The translations under genes and the position numbers were made by a program. Below are positions 12,511 to 23,583 of a DNA stretch of 64,000 bases, in pieces (position 1 is the first letter of the stretch; each line of letters opens with the position of its first letter). The DNA comes from Neoarius graeffei (Eukaryota; Chordata; Actinopteri; Siluriformes; Ariidae). The stretch lies in the NCBI RefSeq assembly GCF_027579695.1, contig NC_083574.1, forward strand, positions 47,363,059 through 47,427,058. Reading direction: 5' to 3'. The notes under the pieces are model-generated. The model made no database searches. It was given only the letters and a program-made list of their open reading frames with translations, and had not been told where the DNA came from.

Positions 12511-13182
12511 GTAAATAACATTTATTTTTTTCGCGGTCCAGTTTCCATCAAATCCTGCGCTCTGATTGGTTCGCGAGTGGGTCCGTAGCCTATGATACGG
12601 ACCCCGGTTACGGACCTCTGGCGACTTACTCGTTCACAACAACAACAAACATAGTAGCATTTTTTTGTCAACATTTTTTAAATAAGATTTATTTATAAGA
12701 TTATCAAAAATCTTGTGAATGTTTGCCAGCATGTCTCAGGAGAATAGCATTAATTTTACAGCATGGATAGTGATAGTGTTCACAGTGAAAGCGAGTTTTA
12801 CTACCCTGAGGAAGAAGAAATAAAAGAAAACATTTCAGGAGAAAGCTAAAAACCTCTAACTTGCTAACGCCGAGCAAAAACATGGCTGAATCCTGAATGA
12901 CTCAATTTTGTATAAATAGGGGACTACATAGGCAGCAAAATGTAGTTTTTTTTTCCTGCCATGGAAGTGCACTTGTATACCGAGGAGGAAGCCATTTGCA
13001 TTAGATCCATGAATGAGGATTCAAAATGGCAGCTCGCCTCAGCTTGGTTTTCCCTTTTGGGCGCTCTCGTTTTCTGTTAGAATTTGGTAAAGAAAAAAAT
13101 AAATATATTATTTACCAGCTTAAGGTCGGTCCGTATGGTGAAATACCGTGACCTCGGCCTTGAAGACTGACCTCGGCCCAGG

Positions 13183-13190
<8 letters not shown>
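12511..13190 (+). repeat. tacggacc-rich repeat, copy 2
   Basis: Direct repeat of the preceding element. It has the same GTTTCCATCAAATCCTGCGC start, the same small acidic ORF (12763-12849, with FYYPEEEEIKE) and the same TTACCAGCTTAAGGTCGGTC end. It is cut off by a short AT microsatellite at 13188-13213. Small indels separate the copies. Confidence 0.65.
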
Positions 13191-13213
<23 letters not shown>

Positions 13214-13228
<15 letters not shown>

Positions 13229-14312
13229 ATGAGAGATGAACTATTATTTCCATGGTTAATAAAACTCCATTAAATAAAGACTGTGTTTCTCACTGGTTTC
13301 TGATCAGGAAGGAAACAACTCATAGCTCTGAGATGACACACTACAGAGGAGGGGAAACAGCCAAACGATCTTGTGTTAGACTGGCACGAAGTCATTTTAA
13401 ATGTGTGTAACTTTCTGGAACAAGTTTGTTTTTCCAATCATGGTACTTAAAATGCCTCTCTTACCATGTTTGGTCTCTAGCCTGAGTTTGACAGGAACTA
13501 CCATCCATCCCCTTTTTTCTGCCTCCATCAAGGGGCTGGACAGATCCAGGTTCTCTGACTTATGCTGGGATGTTTAGCAGGAACACATAAGCCTGTGGAA
13601 TTTCCTCTGGAGCTGTCTGCAAAGTCTGTGTGCTCTGTCTGAGGGCACGTGTGCCTTCTTAAGAAGAGAAAGACGGAACGTAAACATTGAGTAAGATATG
13701 CAGGAGGAGTATAAAGCAAAACATGTCATTTGAAACAGCTTTGTGTACGTACTGTACATTTATAGAAAATGATCATATCCTTGAAGACAAAAAAAGCTTA
13801 AGTGTGCACTTGCTCAACTTTTTTCAGTGCCACTTCTTTACCAAACGAGTCCTGGCTGAGGAATGTTGGAAAATGTTTAATGTTAAACACGTTCATTTGT
13901 TTAAATTCTCAACTGACTGGAGAGGGTGTTTTAATTAATTTAGTGATTAATTAAATGACAAATACAGAAAGCACAACTTTGACAGAAGTCCTGGCTTCAA
14001 GGCAAATTACAGGTTGATATTAAATGTGCTCATTCTGGTATGTTATTTCTTAAAAATGTCATTATTTAAGCCACAAATTTTTAGGGACATAAGACAAAAA
14101 AACATGGCTTGTCAACTTTAAGAAAGAGAAAAGAAAGAAAGAGAGATGGGGGGCGTTTATAGTTGCTGTAACATAAGCGATAACAGGATTGTCATGCAGC
14201 TGTTCCGCAACATTAAACACAATGACAAATGGTTAAGAAGTGGGATATGCATTAACTGGTATGCATTCATTAATAAATTTTAAAAATTGGAATCATTGCT
14301 GCGGCGTAAGAG
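13214..14312. other. No gene recognised
   Basis: Apparently unique sequence. ORFs of 60-83 codons (for example 13687-13938) show no family motif and no splice context that would support an exon. Confidence 0.35.
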
Positions 14313-14535
14313 GAATGAAGCAAGGCAAGGCAAGTTTATTTATATAGCACATTTCATACACAGTGGCAGTTCAATGTGCTTTACAGAAGTAAAAGCAGAA
14401 CAGTAAACAATAGAAAATAAAATTACATAAAATAATTGGGGAAGAAAAATAATAAGAATTAAACAATAGTAGAAATAAAATAATAAAATGAAATAAAGTT
14501 CAAAAAAGGAATCAACCTCGAGATTAATTATTATT

Positions 14536-14800
14536 ATGGGTTTAACTCATAAAGCGCACTCTTCCCGTGGCTCTTCCACGAGGATCACCAAAAATCGTCC
14601 CACAGACACAATCTACGAGGATCACCAAAAATCGTCCCGCAGACAAAATCTACGAGGATCACATAAAGCGCGCTCTTCCCGTGGCTCTTCCACGAAGATC
14701 ACCAAAAATCGTCCCGCAGACACAATCTACGAGGATCACCAAATAAAATCGTCCCGCAGACAAAATCTACGAGGATCACCAAAAATCGTAAAATCCAAGA
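14536..14800. repeat. Minisatellite in LINE 3' UTR
   Basis: Tandem units built from ACGAGGATCACCAAAAATCG and TCCCGCAGACA(C/A)AATCT, arranged in a higher-order pattern with GCGCTCTTCCCGTGGCTC spacers. The 94-codon ORF over it is a consequence of the repeat. Confidence 0.85.
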
Positions 14801-14894
14801 TTAAAAAGAAATTAAAATAAAGAAAGTAAAATCATTAAAATCAAAATTAAAAGAAATTATGTTAAAGGAAATTAATTACTTAGGTAAAAATTAA

Positions 14895-16120
14895 TCAAGT
14901 GAAAGCATCTGAAAACAGCTTTGTCTTGAGCCTGGATTTAAAACTAACAACAGTAGGAGCATTTTTGATATCATCTGGAAGTTGGTTCCAAAGCTTAGCA
15001 GCATAGCAACTAAAGGCTGCTTCACCACACTTCGTTTTGACAGCTGGTATTACTAGCAAGTTTTTCTCTTGTGATCTTAGAGACCTAGTTGGTGCATATA
15101 ATTGAAACATATCCAGTAGGTAGCTGGGTCCCATCCCATTTAATGTTTTAAATAGAAGTAGTGCTTTAAAGTCAATTCTATAGCTCACTGGGAGCCAGTG
15201 CAGAAACCTTAGGATTGGAGTGATATGGACTACCCTTTTTGTTCTTGTAAGAACCCTTGCTGCTGCATTTTGGATTAGTTGAAGCTCTTTGATGGTCTTT
15301 TTTGGAAGACCTGTGAAAAGGCTATTGCAGTAATCAACCCTACTGGAGATGAAAGCATGAATAAGTTTTTCTAGATCATGCTTTGACATGAGACCCCTGA
15401 GTTTAGAAATGTTTTTAGGTGATAGAATGCAGACTTTTTTACCACTTTCATATGACTGTTGAAGTTAAGTTCGCTGTCAATAAGGACACCAAGGTTTTTG
15501 ACAGTATCCTTTGCTTTAAGCCCCTTAGTTTCAAGAACAGTAGCAATCCTAAGCCTTTCCTCCTTTTTGCCAAATATAATTGCTTCAGTTTTATCTGCGT
15601 TCAGCTGAAGAAAATTGTGAGACATCCATTTGTTAATTTGGTCAATGCATCTGTGAAGAGACTCAAGAGGGGCATAGTCATTAGGTGACATAGCTAAGTA
15701 AAGCTGAGTGTCATCTGCATAGCTATGGAAGTTTATTGAGTTATTCTTAATAATTTGTCCAAGTGGGAGCATATAAAGGTTGAATAGTAATGGTCCCAGG
15801 ATTGAGCCCTGGGGAACCCCACAGTTCAAAGACATGGGTGATGAACTGTGGCCTCCAATGGCCACATAAAAAAATCTTTGTTGTAGGTAAGATTTTAACC
15901 AGTTGATTACTATACCAGTAAATCCAACCCAATGCTCCAGTTGATGTAACAGTATGGAATGATCTACCGTGTCAAATGCAGCACTTAAGTCTAAAAGCAC
16001 CAAGACTGATGTTTTACCAGCATCAGAATTAAGACGTAGGTCATTCATGACTTTAGTAAGAGCTGTTTCAGTGCTATGATTGGCACGAAAACCTGACTGA
16101 AACTTATCAAAACATCCGTT
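14895..16120 (-). pseudogene. LINE reverse transcriptase (frameshifted)
   Basis: The upstream frame (16120 to 15371) has QSGFRANHSTETALTKV, LLDLSAAFDTVDH (RT motif A Asp), CGVPQGSILGPLLF (motif B), SYADDTQLY (catalytic YADD box) and an LGVLIDSELNF block. The downstream frame (15389 to 14895) has SRVDYCNSLF, QNAAARVL, HWLPVSYRIDFKALLL and AAKLWNQLPDDIK, the standard L2/CR1 C terminus. A single-base indel near 15380-15395 separates the frames. The N terminus and endonuclease are missing. Confidence 0.85.
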
Positions 16121-16273
16121 TAATGTCAGGAAGCACTTCTGGATGTGCTGTTAAAGGAAGATAATCAGCTTCACGAAGGGTTGTAATCATACATATTTCT
16201 ATAACCTGTTTTATTCTTTACTTATATGTAAAGAATAGACTGGTACCAAAATTCAAAAAAGTGCTTATTTAAG

Positions 16274-16673
16274 AAGTTAAAGGCATTTTTGAGACAAAGT
16301 CGGCAAACAGTCTTATTTTGTCAATTTGGGTGTGCCGAATTCAAATCTGCAATATGCCGAGCTCTATCTGACCTCTGTTGACCTCTAGAGGTCATTGAAC
16401 TTTGGGCCTGTAAACGTCTCAGCTGAACCCAGTTTCTCAGCTTTCTAAGGAATGAAATGTACTAAAATGATTAATGAAGTTAGCAAATGGCCTTGTTTGT
16501 TAAATGTTTGGGTGCTGAATTCATTTTTCATTTGTAAAACGACATATGACCTCTGATAACCTCAAGGTCATTAAACTTGACCTATAGGCCTATTGCATAT
16601 TGAAGATTTGAATTCGGCACACCCAAATTGACAAAACAAGACTGTTTGCCGACTTTGTCTCAAAAATGCCTTT
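16274..16673. repeat. Fold-back MITE
   Basis: Inverted arms (about 16274-16365 and 16588-16673) share GGCATTTTTGAGACAAAGTC and TTTGGGTGTGCCGAATTC, in opposite orientation around a roughly 220-bp centre. No ORF. Family unknown. Confidence 0.75.
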
Positions 16674-16821
16674 GGGTGTCGCAATTCTGGATTTGGGTAC
16701 CACCTGATAGTATCACATCTTTCATTATTGCATGAATTGTATCAGCAGCTCATTTGAGTAAAAATTGCCAAAACTCTTGATAATTAATATCATGATATTT
16801 TCCATGTACATAGTTCAATGA

Positions 16822-17198
16822 GGGGCGGCACGGTGGTGTAGTGGTTAGTGCTGTCGCCTCACAGCAAGAAGGTCCGGGTTCGAGCCCCGGGGCTGGCGAG
16901 GGCCTTTCTGTGCGGAGTTTGCATGTTCTCCCCGTGTCCGCGTGGGTTTCCTCCGGGTGCTCCGGTTTCCCCCACAGTCCAAAGACATGCAGGTTAGGTT
17001 AACTGGTGACTCTAAATTGAGCGTAGGTGTGAATGTGAGTGTGAATGGTTGTCTGTGTCTATGTGTCAGCCCTGTGATAACCTGGCGACTTGTCCAGGGT
17101 GTACCCCGCCTTTCGCCCGTAGTCAGCTGGGATAGACTCCAGCTTGCCTGCGACCCTGTAGAACAGGATAAAGCGTCTAGAGATAATGAGATGAGATG
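16822..17198 (+). repeat. SINE copy 5
   Basis: Full-length copy of the dominant SINE, plus strand, with intact A and B boxes and an ATGAG tail. Target duplications are not obvious. Confidence 0.9.
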
Positions 17199-18310
17199 GG
17201 TCTATCTATCTTTTATTTTCCCTCATTTTGTTATTGACAGAAAAAAAAATCCTGTTTTTCAAAACAGGAGCATGAACTGTGAAGACTATGTAAAATATGT
17301 AAACACAAGCAAACCATGGACGATTTATGACCACTTTCTACGACTGTTATGCAACACAGAGGATACAGTATACAGATGTTGGAAAAATAGTCAGTTTAAG
17401 AGTCTGACCACAGAACAGAATGTTCTCCAAGAAGACTGAGCCACGATAAGCCACAAACACGGAGCCAGATGTTATTTAGCATGTCAAATTGTGAACACTC
17501 AGCATTTACTCTGCAATGAATATACAGTAACAGGTTTTCCTTATAATGACTCAATTAAAGCATACTCAACATAATTTGGTTATGTAATGTGGAGTGACTG
17601 AGTAATAGGTTTTAAAAGCTGAAGGAAATTGTTCAAGACCAGAACAAATGCTTGTCTTGTCTGGATGATCTTTTTAAAAGCTTGTATGCGGTCAAACAGT
17701 TCGAAAATGAACCCTAGAAGCTCTAATAACCTTTTAACTGGAGAATTCAAAGTTTTTTTTTTTTTTTAAACACTTGATGGTCCGGTCTCATTTGGGTTTT
17801 CGCTCCTTACAGTATAGTAAACAGGTTGGTTTCATATGCAAGCAAACAAACAAAAAATAAATAAATGTAGGAGAACACAGAAAAACATTTCCCTGCTAGG
17901 ATTCAACAGGTAAAGATTGGACCACTTTGCTTTCCCTTTCTCTCCATCATAACATCAGACATTTCAGAGCAGAGTTGGATGACTAATGTATTTTGCCTTC
18001 CTCTGTAGTCCTCAGGACAGAACAGTTTGACATGCATATGAAGTATGCGGATGTCCCATACAGGATACGTACATGGAGACACCCACCCACACACCCAGGA
18101 GACAGGGGAGGGTGCCTCTTTGATCCTGAAATCATGCAAATATCTATCCTGCTAGTCACTGCACAAATTTGCAACAAGAGCCAGGAGTCGTTCTTTTTTT
18201 TTTTTTTTCCAAATCCAGTCCTGAAGACTCATTTTTTGAGATGTTGAAAACTAATGGAGAATGTAAGAATTGTTGAGTTTGATTAGGGGGAAAAAATAAT
18301 GCATGTGCAC
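17199..18310. other. No gene recognised
   Basis: AT-rich sequence. A 17993-18180 open stretch preceded by a tctgtag acceptor-like site was considered as an exon but shows no family motif. Confidence 0.3.
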
Positions 18311-18566
18311 CAGAGCATTTTTTAAGGATTTTCCACTAGGAGACCAACTGGTCTGGGCAATACAATCACAGGCCCCAGAGTCCATGCGGCTGCACCGCTG
18401 CGGCGTATTCTGTGATGCAAATTGCGGCATTACGAATCCTCGTTTCAGCCAGCATGATATCAACGTAGTTAATGCAGTGCCAAGTTACCATAACTTCATC
18501 ATAAGTATGGTAAAAAACTAAAATTACACTATGAGTTTAAGTTATTGTTTTATCAACTTTCATAAT

Positions 18567-18943
18567 CTCATCTCATCTCATTATCTCTAGCCGCTTTATC
18601 CTTCTACAGGGTCGCAGGCAAGTTGGAGCCTATCCCAGCTGACTACGGGCGAAAGGCGGGGTACACCCTGGACAAGTCGCCAGGTCATCACAGGGCTGAC
18701 ACATAGACACAGACAACCATTCACACTCACATTCACACCTACGGTCAATTTAGAGTCACCAGTTAACCTAACCTGCATGTCTTTGGACTGTGGGGGAAAC
18801 CGGAGCACCCGGAGGAAACCCACGCGGACACGGGGAGAACATGCAAACTCCACACAGAAAGGCCCTCGCCGGCCCCGGGGCTCGAACCCAGGACCTTATT
18901 GCTGTGAGGCGACAGCGCTAACCACTACACCACCATGCTGCCC
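18567..18943 (-). repeat. SINE copy 6
   Basis: Full-length SINE, minus strand, with a 12-bp target duplication (AACTTTCATAAT) at 18555-18566 and 18944-18955. Confidence 0.93.
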
Positions 18944-19043
18944 AACTTTCATAATATTATGTATTTTAAGAAACAGTGAAAAATAAGAAATAAGAAAATC
19001 TTCAATTTTATTGCTCAATGTGAAACATAGTATCAAATAACTG

Positions 19044-19575
19044 TACACTACCGTTCAAAAGTTTGGGGACACCCAGACAATTTTGTGTTTTCCATGAAAA
19101 GTCACACTTTTATTTACCACCATAAGTTGTAACATGAATAGAAAATATAGTCAAGACATTTTTCTGGCCATTTTGAGCATTTAATCGACCCCACAAATGT
19201 GATGCTCCAGAAACTCAATCTGCTCAAAGGAAGGTCAGTTTTATAGCTTCTCTAAAGAGCTCAACTGTTTTCAGCTGTGCTAACATGATTGTACAAGGGT
19301 TTTCTAATCATCCATTAGCCTTCTGAGGCAATGAGCAAACACATTGTACCATTAGAACACTGGAGTGAGAGTTGCTGGAAATGGGCCTCTATACACCTAT
19401 GGAGATATTGCACCAAAAACCAGGCATTTGCAGCTAGAATAGTCATTTACCACATTAGCAATGTATAGAGTGGATTTCTGATTAGTTTAAAGTGATCTTC
19501 ATTGAAAAGAACAGTGCTTTTCTTTCAAAAATAAGGACATTTCAAAGTGACCCCAAACGTTTGAACGGTAGTGTA
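19044..19575 (-). mobile_element. Tc1/mariner MITE, copy B
   Basis: Second copy of the element at 3221-3752, in opposite orientation. It has the same TACACTACCGTTCAAAAGTT terminal repeats and TA borders and differs by scattered substitutions. Confidence 0.87.
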
Positions 19576-19875
19576 TATTTACTCTATAATTTGGAAATTG
19601 GAACAGTCTTGACAACCCAACTTCAATATTTCTTAAACATTCCAATCCAAAGAAAGCAGTCTTATGAATTTGGACCAGCAATTCAAGCATCTCCCATAAT
19701 CCCATTTCAGTTTTACCTTTCAGCATCAATCTAACATAACTTGGTTTAAAATTTGGTCTCCCAGTGAAGCTGGTTTGTTATTGACTAGGAGACCAAATCT
19801 GGCCACTGGGAGACCATTTGGTCTCCATTTGGAGACCATTTGGTCTCCCAGTAACTATGCTAAAAAATGCTCTGA

Positions 19876-20449
19876 ATTGTGCACTGAGATTCTGAACCAG
19901 CATGCAGGAATTTCATAACAGTGAAAGACTCTGGTTTAATTGTTAATCAGAGCATATTTAGAATATTACACTCGGGGCCTTTTGCCAAACATGCTAAATA
20001 AAAGAGAAGAATATTGTAACTGTAAAGTACAACAGCCCTATGTGTTTGTTTAGTAAGAGGTTCAGTGTAGTGTAGCTGTGTAAGTAGCGCCCTCTGCTGG
20101 TAAACATACCAGCACAGGCTTTCATTTCTACAAATCAACAGTCATCTCTACTGTTGGGTTGCAACACAATGACACATTCTGGATCTGTTTAATGCTGCAA
20201 ATATCTTTATTAGGATTTTAAACCTGAAATGTAAAGCAAAAGTTGTTGGGTTTTTTCCCCCCTAAGCTTATTACTTTGCCCCCGGAAACAGAAGTAGAAA
20301 TACCAGAACTGTAACACACTCAGAGAAAGGGCTATCCACCCACATCTGCATGCATGAGCTTAAAGATAGTCATGGTTGACTAGTGTTGCTGTGATTGACA
20401 GGTGAAAGAAATGACAGCCCGTCCGCCCAGAGAGTGAGGCTCTCTCTTA
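19876..20449. other. No gene recognised
   Basis: No exon or repeat structure recognised in this stretch. Confidence 0.35.
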
Positions 20450-21206
20450 CACTGCAAAAAACTGAATTTGAGGAGAAAATTCCTTAATACTAGTGAGACT
20501 CTCTTGCTGCATGGACATAAATTTTACTTGACGAGCCATCTTGGAATAAGTTGGTTACAATCTAGAACTAGTTTTAATAATCTCAGAGTTGGCATCTTGT
20601 ATTCTTCTAATAGGAAACGCTAGATCATTTCAGCTATATTCAAGATATTCTAATTTGCTAAGATACCATTTTTGCAGTGTAGAAGAATACAAGACACCAA
20701 CTCTGATTATTAAAACTAGTTCTAGATTGTAACCAACTTATTCCAAGACGGCTCGTCAAGTAAAATTATGTCCATGCAGCAAGAGATTTTCACTTGTATT
20801 AAGGAATTTTCTCCTCAAATTCAGTTTTGGGCGGCACGGTGGTGTAGTGGTTAGCAGGTCCAGGTTCGAGCCCCGTGGCCAGTGAGGGCCTTTCTGTGCG
20901 GAGTATGCATGTTCTCCCCGTGTCCGCGTGGGTTTCCTCCGGGTGCTCCGGTTTCCCCCACAGTCCAAAGACATGCAGGTTAGGTTAACTGGTGACTCTA
21001 AATTGACCGTAGGTGTGAATGTGAGTGTGAATGGTTGTCTGTGTCTATGTGTCAGCCCTGTGATGACCTGGCGACTTGTCCAGGGTGTACCCCGCCTTTC
21101 GCCCGTAGTCAGCTGGGATAGGCTCCAGCTTGCCTGTGACCCTGTAGAACAGGATAAAGCGGCTACAGATAATGAGATGAGATGAGAAATTCAGTTTTTT
21201 GCAGTG
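20450..21206. repeat. Fold-back MITE split by a SINE
   Basis: Outer ends CACTGCAAAAAACTGAATTT (20450) and AATTCAGTTTTTTGCAGTG (to 21206) are inverted. The arms continue inward through TTCCTTAATACTAGTGAGA and ATCTAGAACTAGTTTTAAT on both sides. An additional TTTTTGCAGTG at about 20670 suggests a nested or composite structure. Confidence 0.7.
20829..21187 (+). repeat. SINE copy 7 (head deletion)
   Basis: SINE with an 11-bp target duplication (AATTCAGTTTT) at 20818-20828 and 21188-21198. About 20 bp between the A and B boxes (GCGCTGTCGCCTCACAGCAA region) are missing, so its Pol III promoter spacing is shortened. Confidence 0.92.
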
Positions 21207-21903
21207 TGAATTCCCGGCTGAGGCATCATGATGACTCCATCTTGTGATTTATTATCCCCAATCATCTGTATTACCAAGAGGAAAAATAAACGCGCGCACA
21301 CAAAAAAAAGTACAGAAATTATTTTCCACAAGTAAATAAAATTTTTCATATTTACCTTAATGCTAAGTTCATAACCAGAATATCGTCACGTATTCGTGCA
21401 CTCGAGCTTGGCTCACATCCACGCACGCCACTAGGACTAATTGTTACATGCACCCATCCCTAATCAGAGTGTAAATCAGGGCACGTGCTTAAAAGGACTC
21501 CAAACACATAAGGACTTGAAGTATACGCGCAGTACATATTGTCGGTTTAGTTACTCTGGCTCCTGACTTTATTCTGGGGGTGGGGTTCCCAAAAGCCTCT
21601 TAACGCTAAGAGCATCTTAACTAGGAGAGAGAGAGAGAGAGAGAGTGTTCATTGTGATGCTCACTCTACCATTTAACAATGATCTTTGAGCTACAATGCT
21701 TTTGGGAAACTGACACGTTTGTTTTGAGTCTGCCTTTCGTCCTATTCTCCGATACTCTATTTGCACCTCATATGACCCTTGCCTGACTAGTTGGATCTGT
21801 CTGCCTGCATGGTTCTTAAAAAAATAAAAAATAAAAATACCCACACAACTCTCTTCTTGCATTTACCTCCATTTATCTGCCTCATCAATACCAACACCTG
21901 ACA
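21207..21903. other. No gene recognised
   Basis: Sequence with a short (GA)n run at 21625-21644. No coding or RNA feature recognised. Confidence 0.35.
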
Positions 21904-22318
21904 TACAACCCCTGGCAAAAAGTATGGAATCACCAGTCTTGGATGAGCACTCATTCAGACGTTTTATTCTGTAGAACAAACTCAGATCACAAACATGATA
22001 CAATAATAAAGTCATTCCAAAGTGCAACTTCTTGGCCTTCAGAAACACTAAAATAAACGAAGAAAATACATTGTGATAGTCAGCAAATGTTACTTTTATA
22101 GACCAAGCACAGGGAAAAAAATATGGAATCACTCAATTCTGAGGAAAAAAATATGGAATCACTCAATTTTCAGGTAGAAAATAAGGACTCACCCAGTCAA
22201 TTTCCTTTCCCTAAATTGACACCTGCCTCAGATTAGATCTGCTCGTTAGTCTGCAGTTAGAAACAGCGCAGTTATCACACCTTGGAGGGCTGCTGGACCA
22301 AGTGGATTGGTAAGAATC

Positions 22319-22536
22319 ATGGCTCCAACAATAGAGATGTCTCTTGAAACAAAAGAGAGGATTGTCAAACTTCTTAAAGAAGGTAACTCTTCACGCATGG
22401 TTGCCAAAGATGTGGGCTGTTCACAGTCAGCTGTATCTAAGATATGGACCAAGTACAAACAGCATGGGAAGGTTTTTAAAGCCAAGCGTACTGGTAGACC
22501 AAGGAAGACATCAAAGCGTCAAGACAAAAAACTTAA
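22319..22536 (+). pseudogene. Tc1 transposase, N-terminal piece
   Basis: Begins MAPTIEMSLETKERIV and includes the two helix-turn-helix units of the Tc1 DNA-binding region (SSRMVAKDVGCSQSAVSKIW) and the GRPRKTS AT-hook-like linker. It is cut after KKLK by the TTAA insertion. The continuation is at 26258. Confidence 0.88.
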
Positions 22537-22821
22537 AGTGCTGATGACACGTTTTTGACATCTTTGGCGATGTTTTATAACATAAAAAGTAATTCCCGAT
22601 GATCCATATATTAATTCACGAAGGCGCCTATTTTACAAGTTATGATAAAAAACGCGGCTATTTGGGCAAATTTGACGGGGCTGCAGCACCCAGGAGACGA
22701 AGGAGGAGGAGGAGCTATATGACGTCAGCGAAAGAATCTTCCTCCTAACTTACCAGTTTGTTGTTGATGCGGCAGGTGTTCAGTTTATCATTATTAGTAT
22801 TTTTATTATACATTATTATAC

Positions 22822-22825
<4 letters not shown>

Positions 22826-22876
<51 letters not shown>
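22826..22876. repeat. (AT)n microsatellite
   Basis: About 25 AT dinucleotides just upstream of the THAP exon start. Confidence 0.95.
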
Positions 22877-22881
<5 letters not shown>

Positions 22882-22883
22882 TT

Positions 22884-23270
22884 ATGCCTTCGCGTTGTGC
22901 TGCCGGCTTTTGCTCCAAAACCTACAAGGATGGGGTAAGTTTATTCAAGTTTCCTAGAGATCCCGAGCTGCATGCGAAGTGGGTGAAGCAAGTCAGGCGC
23001 ACTCGTGACAAGTGGGAGCCCTCACCAACATCCGTCCTGTGCTCTGAACACTTCGATTTGGATTGTTTTGACACCCTTCCCAGCTTAAAGGAATCTCTTG
23101 GGTGTGCAGTTCAGCACAAACGTGTGTTACTACCATCAGCAGTGCCTACAGTATTCCGGAGGGGGTCTACTAGTAGCTATGCCGGATCCAGCAGTCGCCT
23201 GGGACAAGGCGACTCCTCCAAAGACAGTCCAACTGTCAGAACATGTGTTGAGAAACGACATAAAATAAAG
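22884..23270 (+). CDS. THAP-domain protein, first exon
   Basis: Start at MPSRCAAGFC. A complete THAP (C2CH) zinc finger spans residues 1-91: Cys5 and Cys10, Trp33, Cys53 and His56 in CSEHF, and the closing AVPTVF motif at 86-91. A Ser/Gly-rich linker follows. A consensus donor (AAG|GTACGT) at 23270/23271 ends the exon, and the frame stays open for only 26 codons beyond it, so a spliced gene is likely. THAP domains bind DNA and occur in P-element and Kolobok transposases as well as host THAP proteins. Its place 350 bp inside a TTAA element argues for a transposon protein. Downstream exons were not identified. Confidence 0.78.
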
Positions 23271-23364
23271 GTACGTAGAGCTATAGAGTGCTCCGACATG
23301 ATGCTAAAAATAGTAACCATGTGGTCTGCGCGGCCATCTTGGAAGTGACTCGCTCCAGAGTGCT

Positions 23365-23406
23365 CATAGAGTACACATCATAGAGTACACATCATAGAGT
23401 ACACAT
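23365..23406. repeat. Three 14-bp tandem units
   Basis: Three near-identical CATAGAGTACACAT units in tandem. Confidence 0.85.
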
Positions 23407-23583
23407 TCATGATAATCATAAATGTAATCATAAAGTCGGCGTGATATCAGTCATGTATTTGCTTGTGAAATCTTGTTTCTCAAAGCAAACACTGAGGGAA
23501 AGCTAACTTAGCCACACAAGTAGGCTACAGATTGTCATTTGCTTACACTGACGTAGATTATAGCCCAGGAGTAATAGGGTTAT

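Larger units (their letters stand above)
14313..16180 (-). mobile_element. L2/CR1-type LINE, 5'-truncated
   Basis: A non-LTR retrotransposon on the minus strand. The 3' end (14313-14382) has the AAGGCAAGGCAAGTTTATTT tail typical of fish L2 elements, then a minisatellite in the 3' UTR, then reverse transcriptase coding sequence. The 5' end is lost near 16180. Clade assignment rests on motif style and the tail. Confidence 0.8.
18311..19874. mobile_element. Unclassified DNA element with AGAGCATTTTTTA ends
   Basis: Inverted ends CAGAGCATTTTTTAAGG (left) and its counterpart ending AAAAAATGCTCTG (right), each followed inward by GGGAGACCA/TGGTCTCC-type motifs, bracket 1.56 kb. A SINE and a Tc1 MITE have inserted inside. 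No transposase is seen. Confidence 0.5.

Noticed and set aside
14536-14820. Repeat array considered as a CRISPR
   Set aside because: Eukaryotic minisatellite: units are adjacent variants without unique spacers, inside a LINE 3' UTR.
17993-18247. Open stretch after a tctgtag acceptor-like site, read as a possible exon
   Set aside because: No recognisable domain, no donor of quality, and no neighbouring exons.
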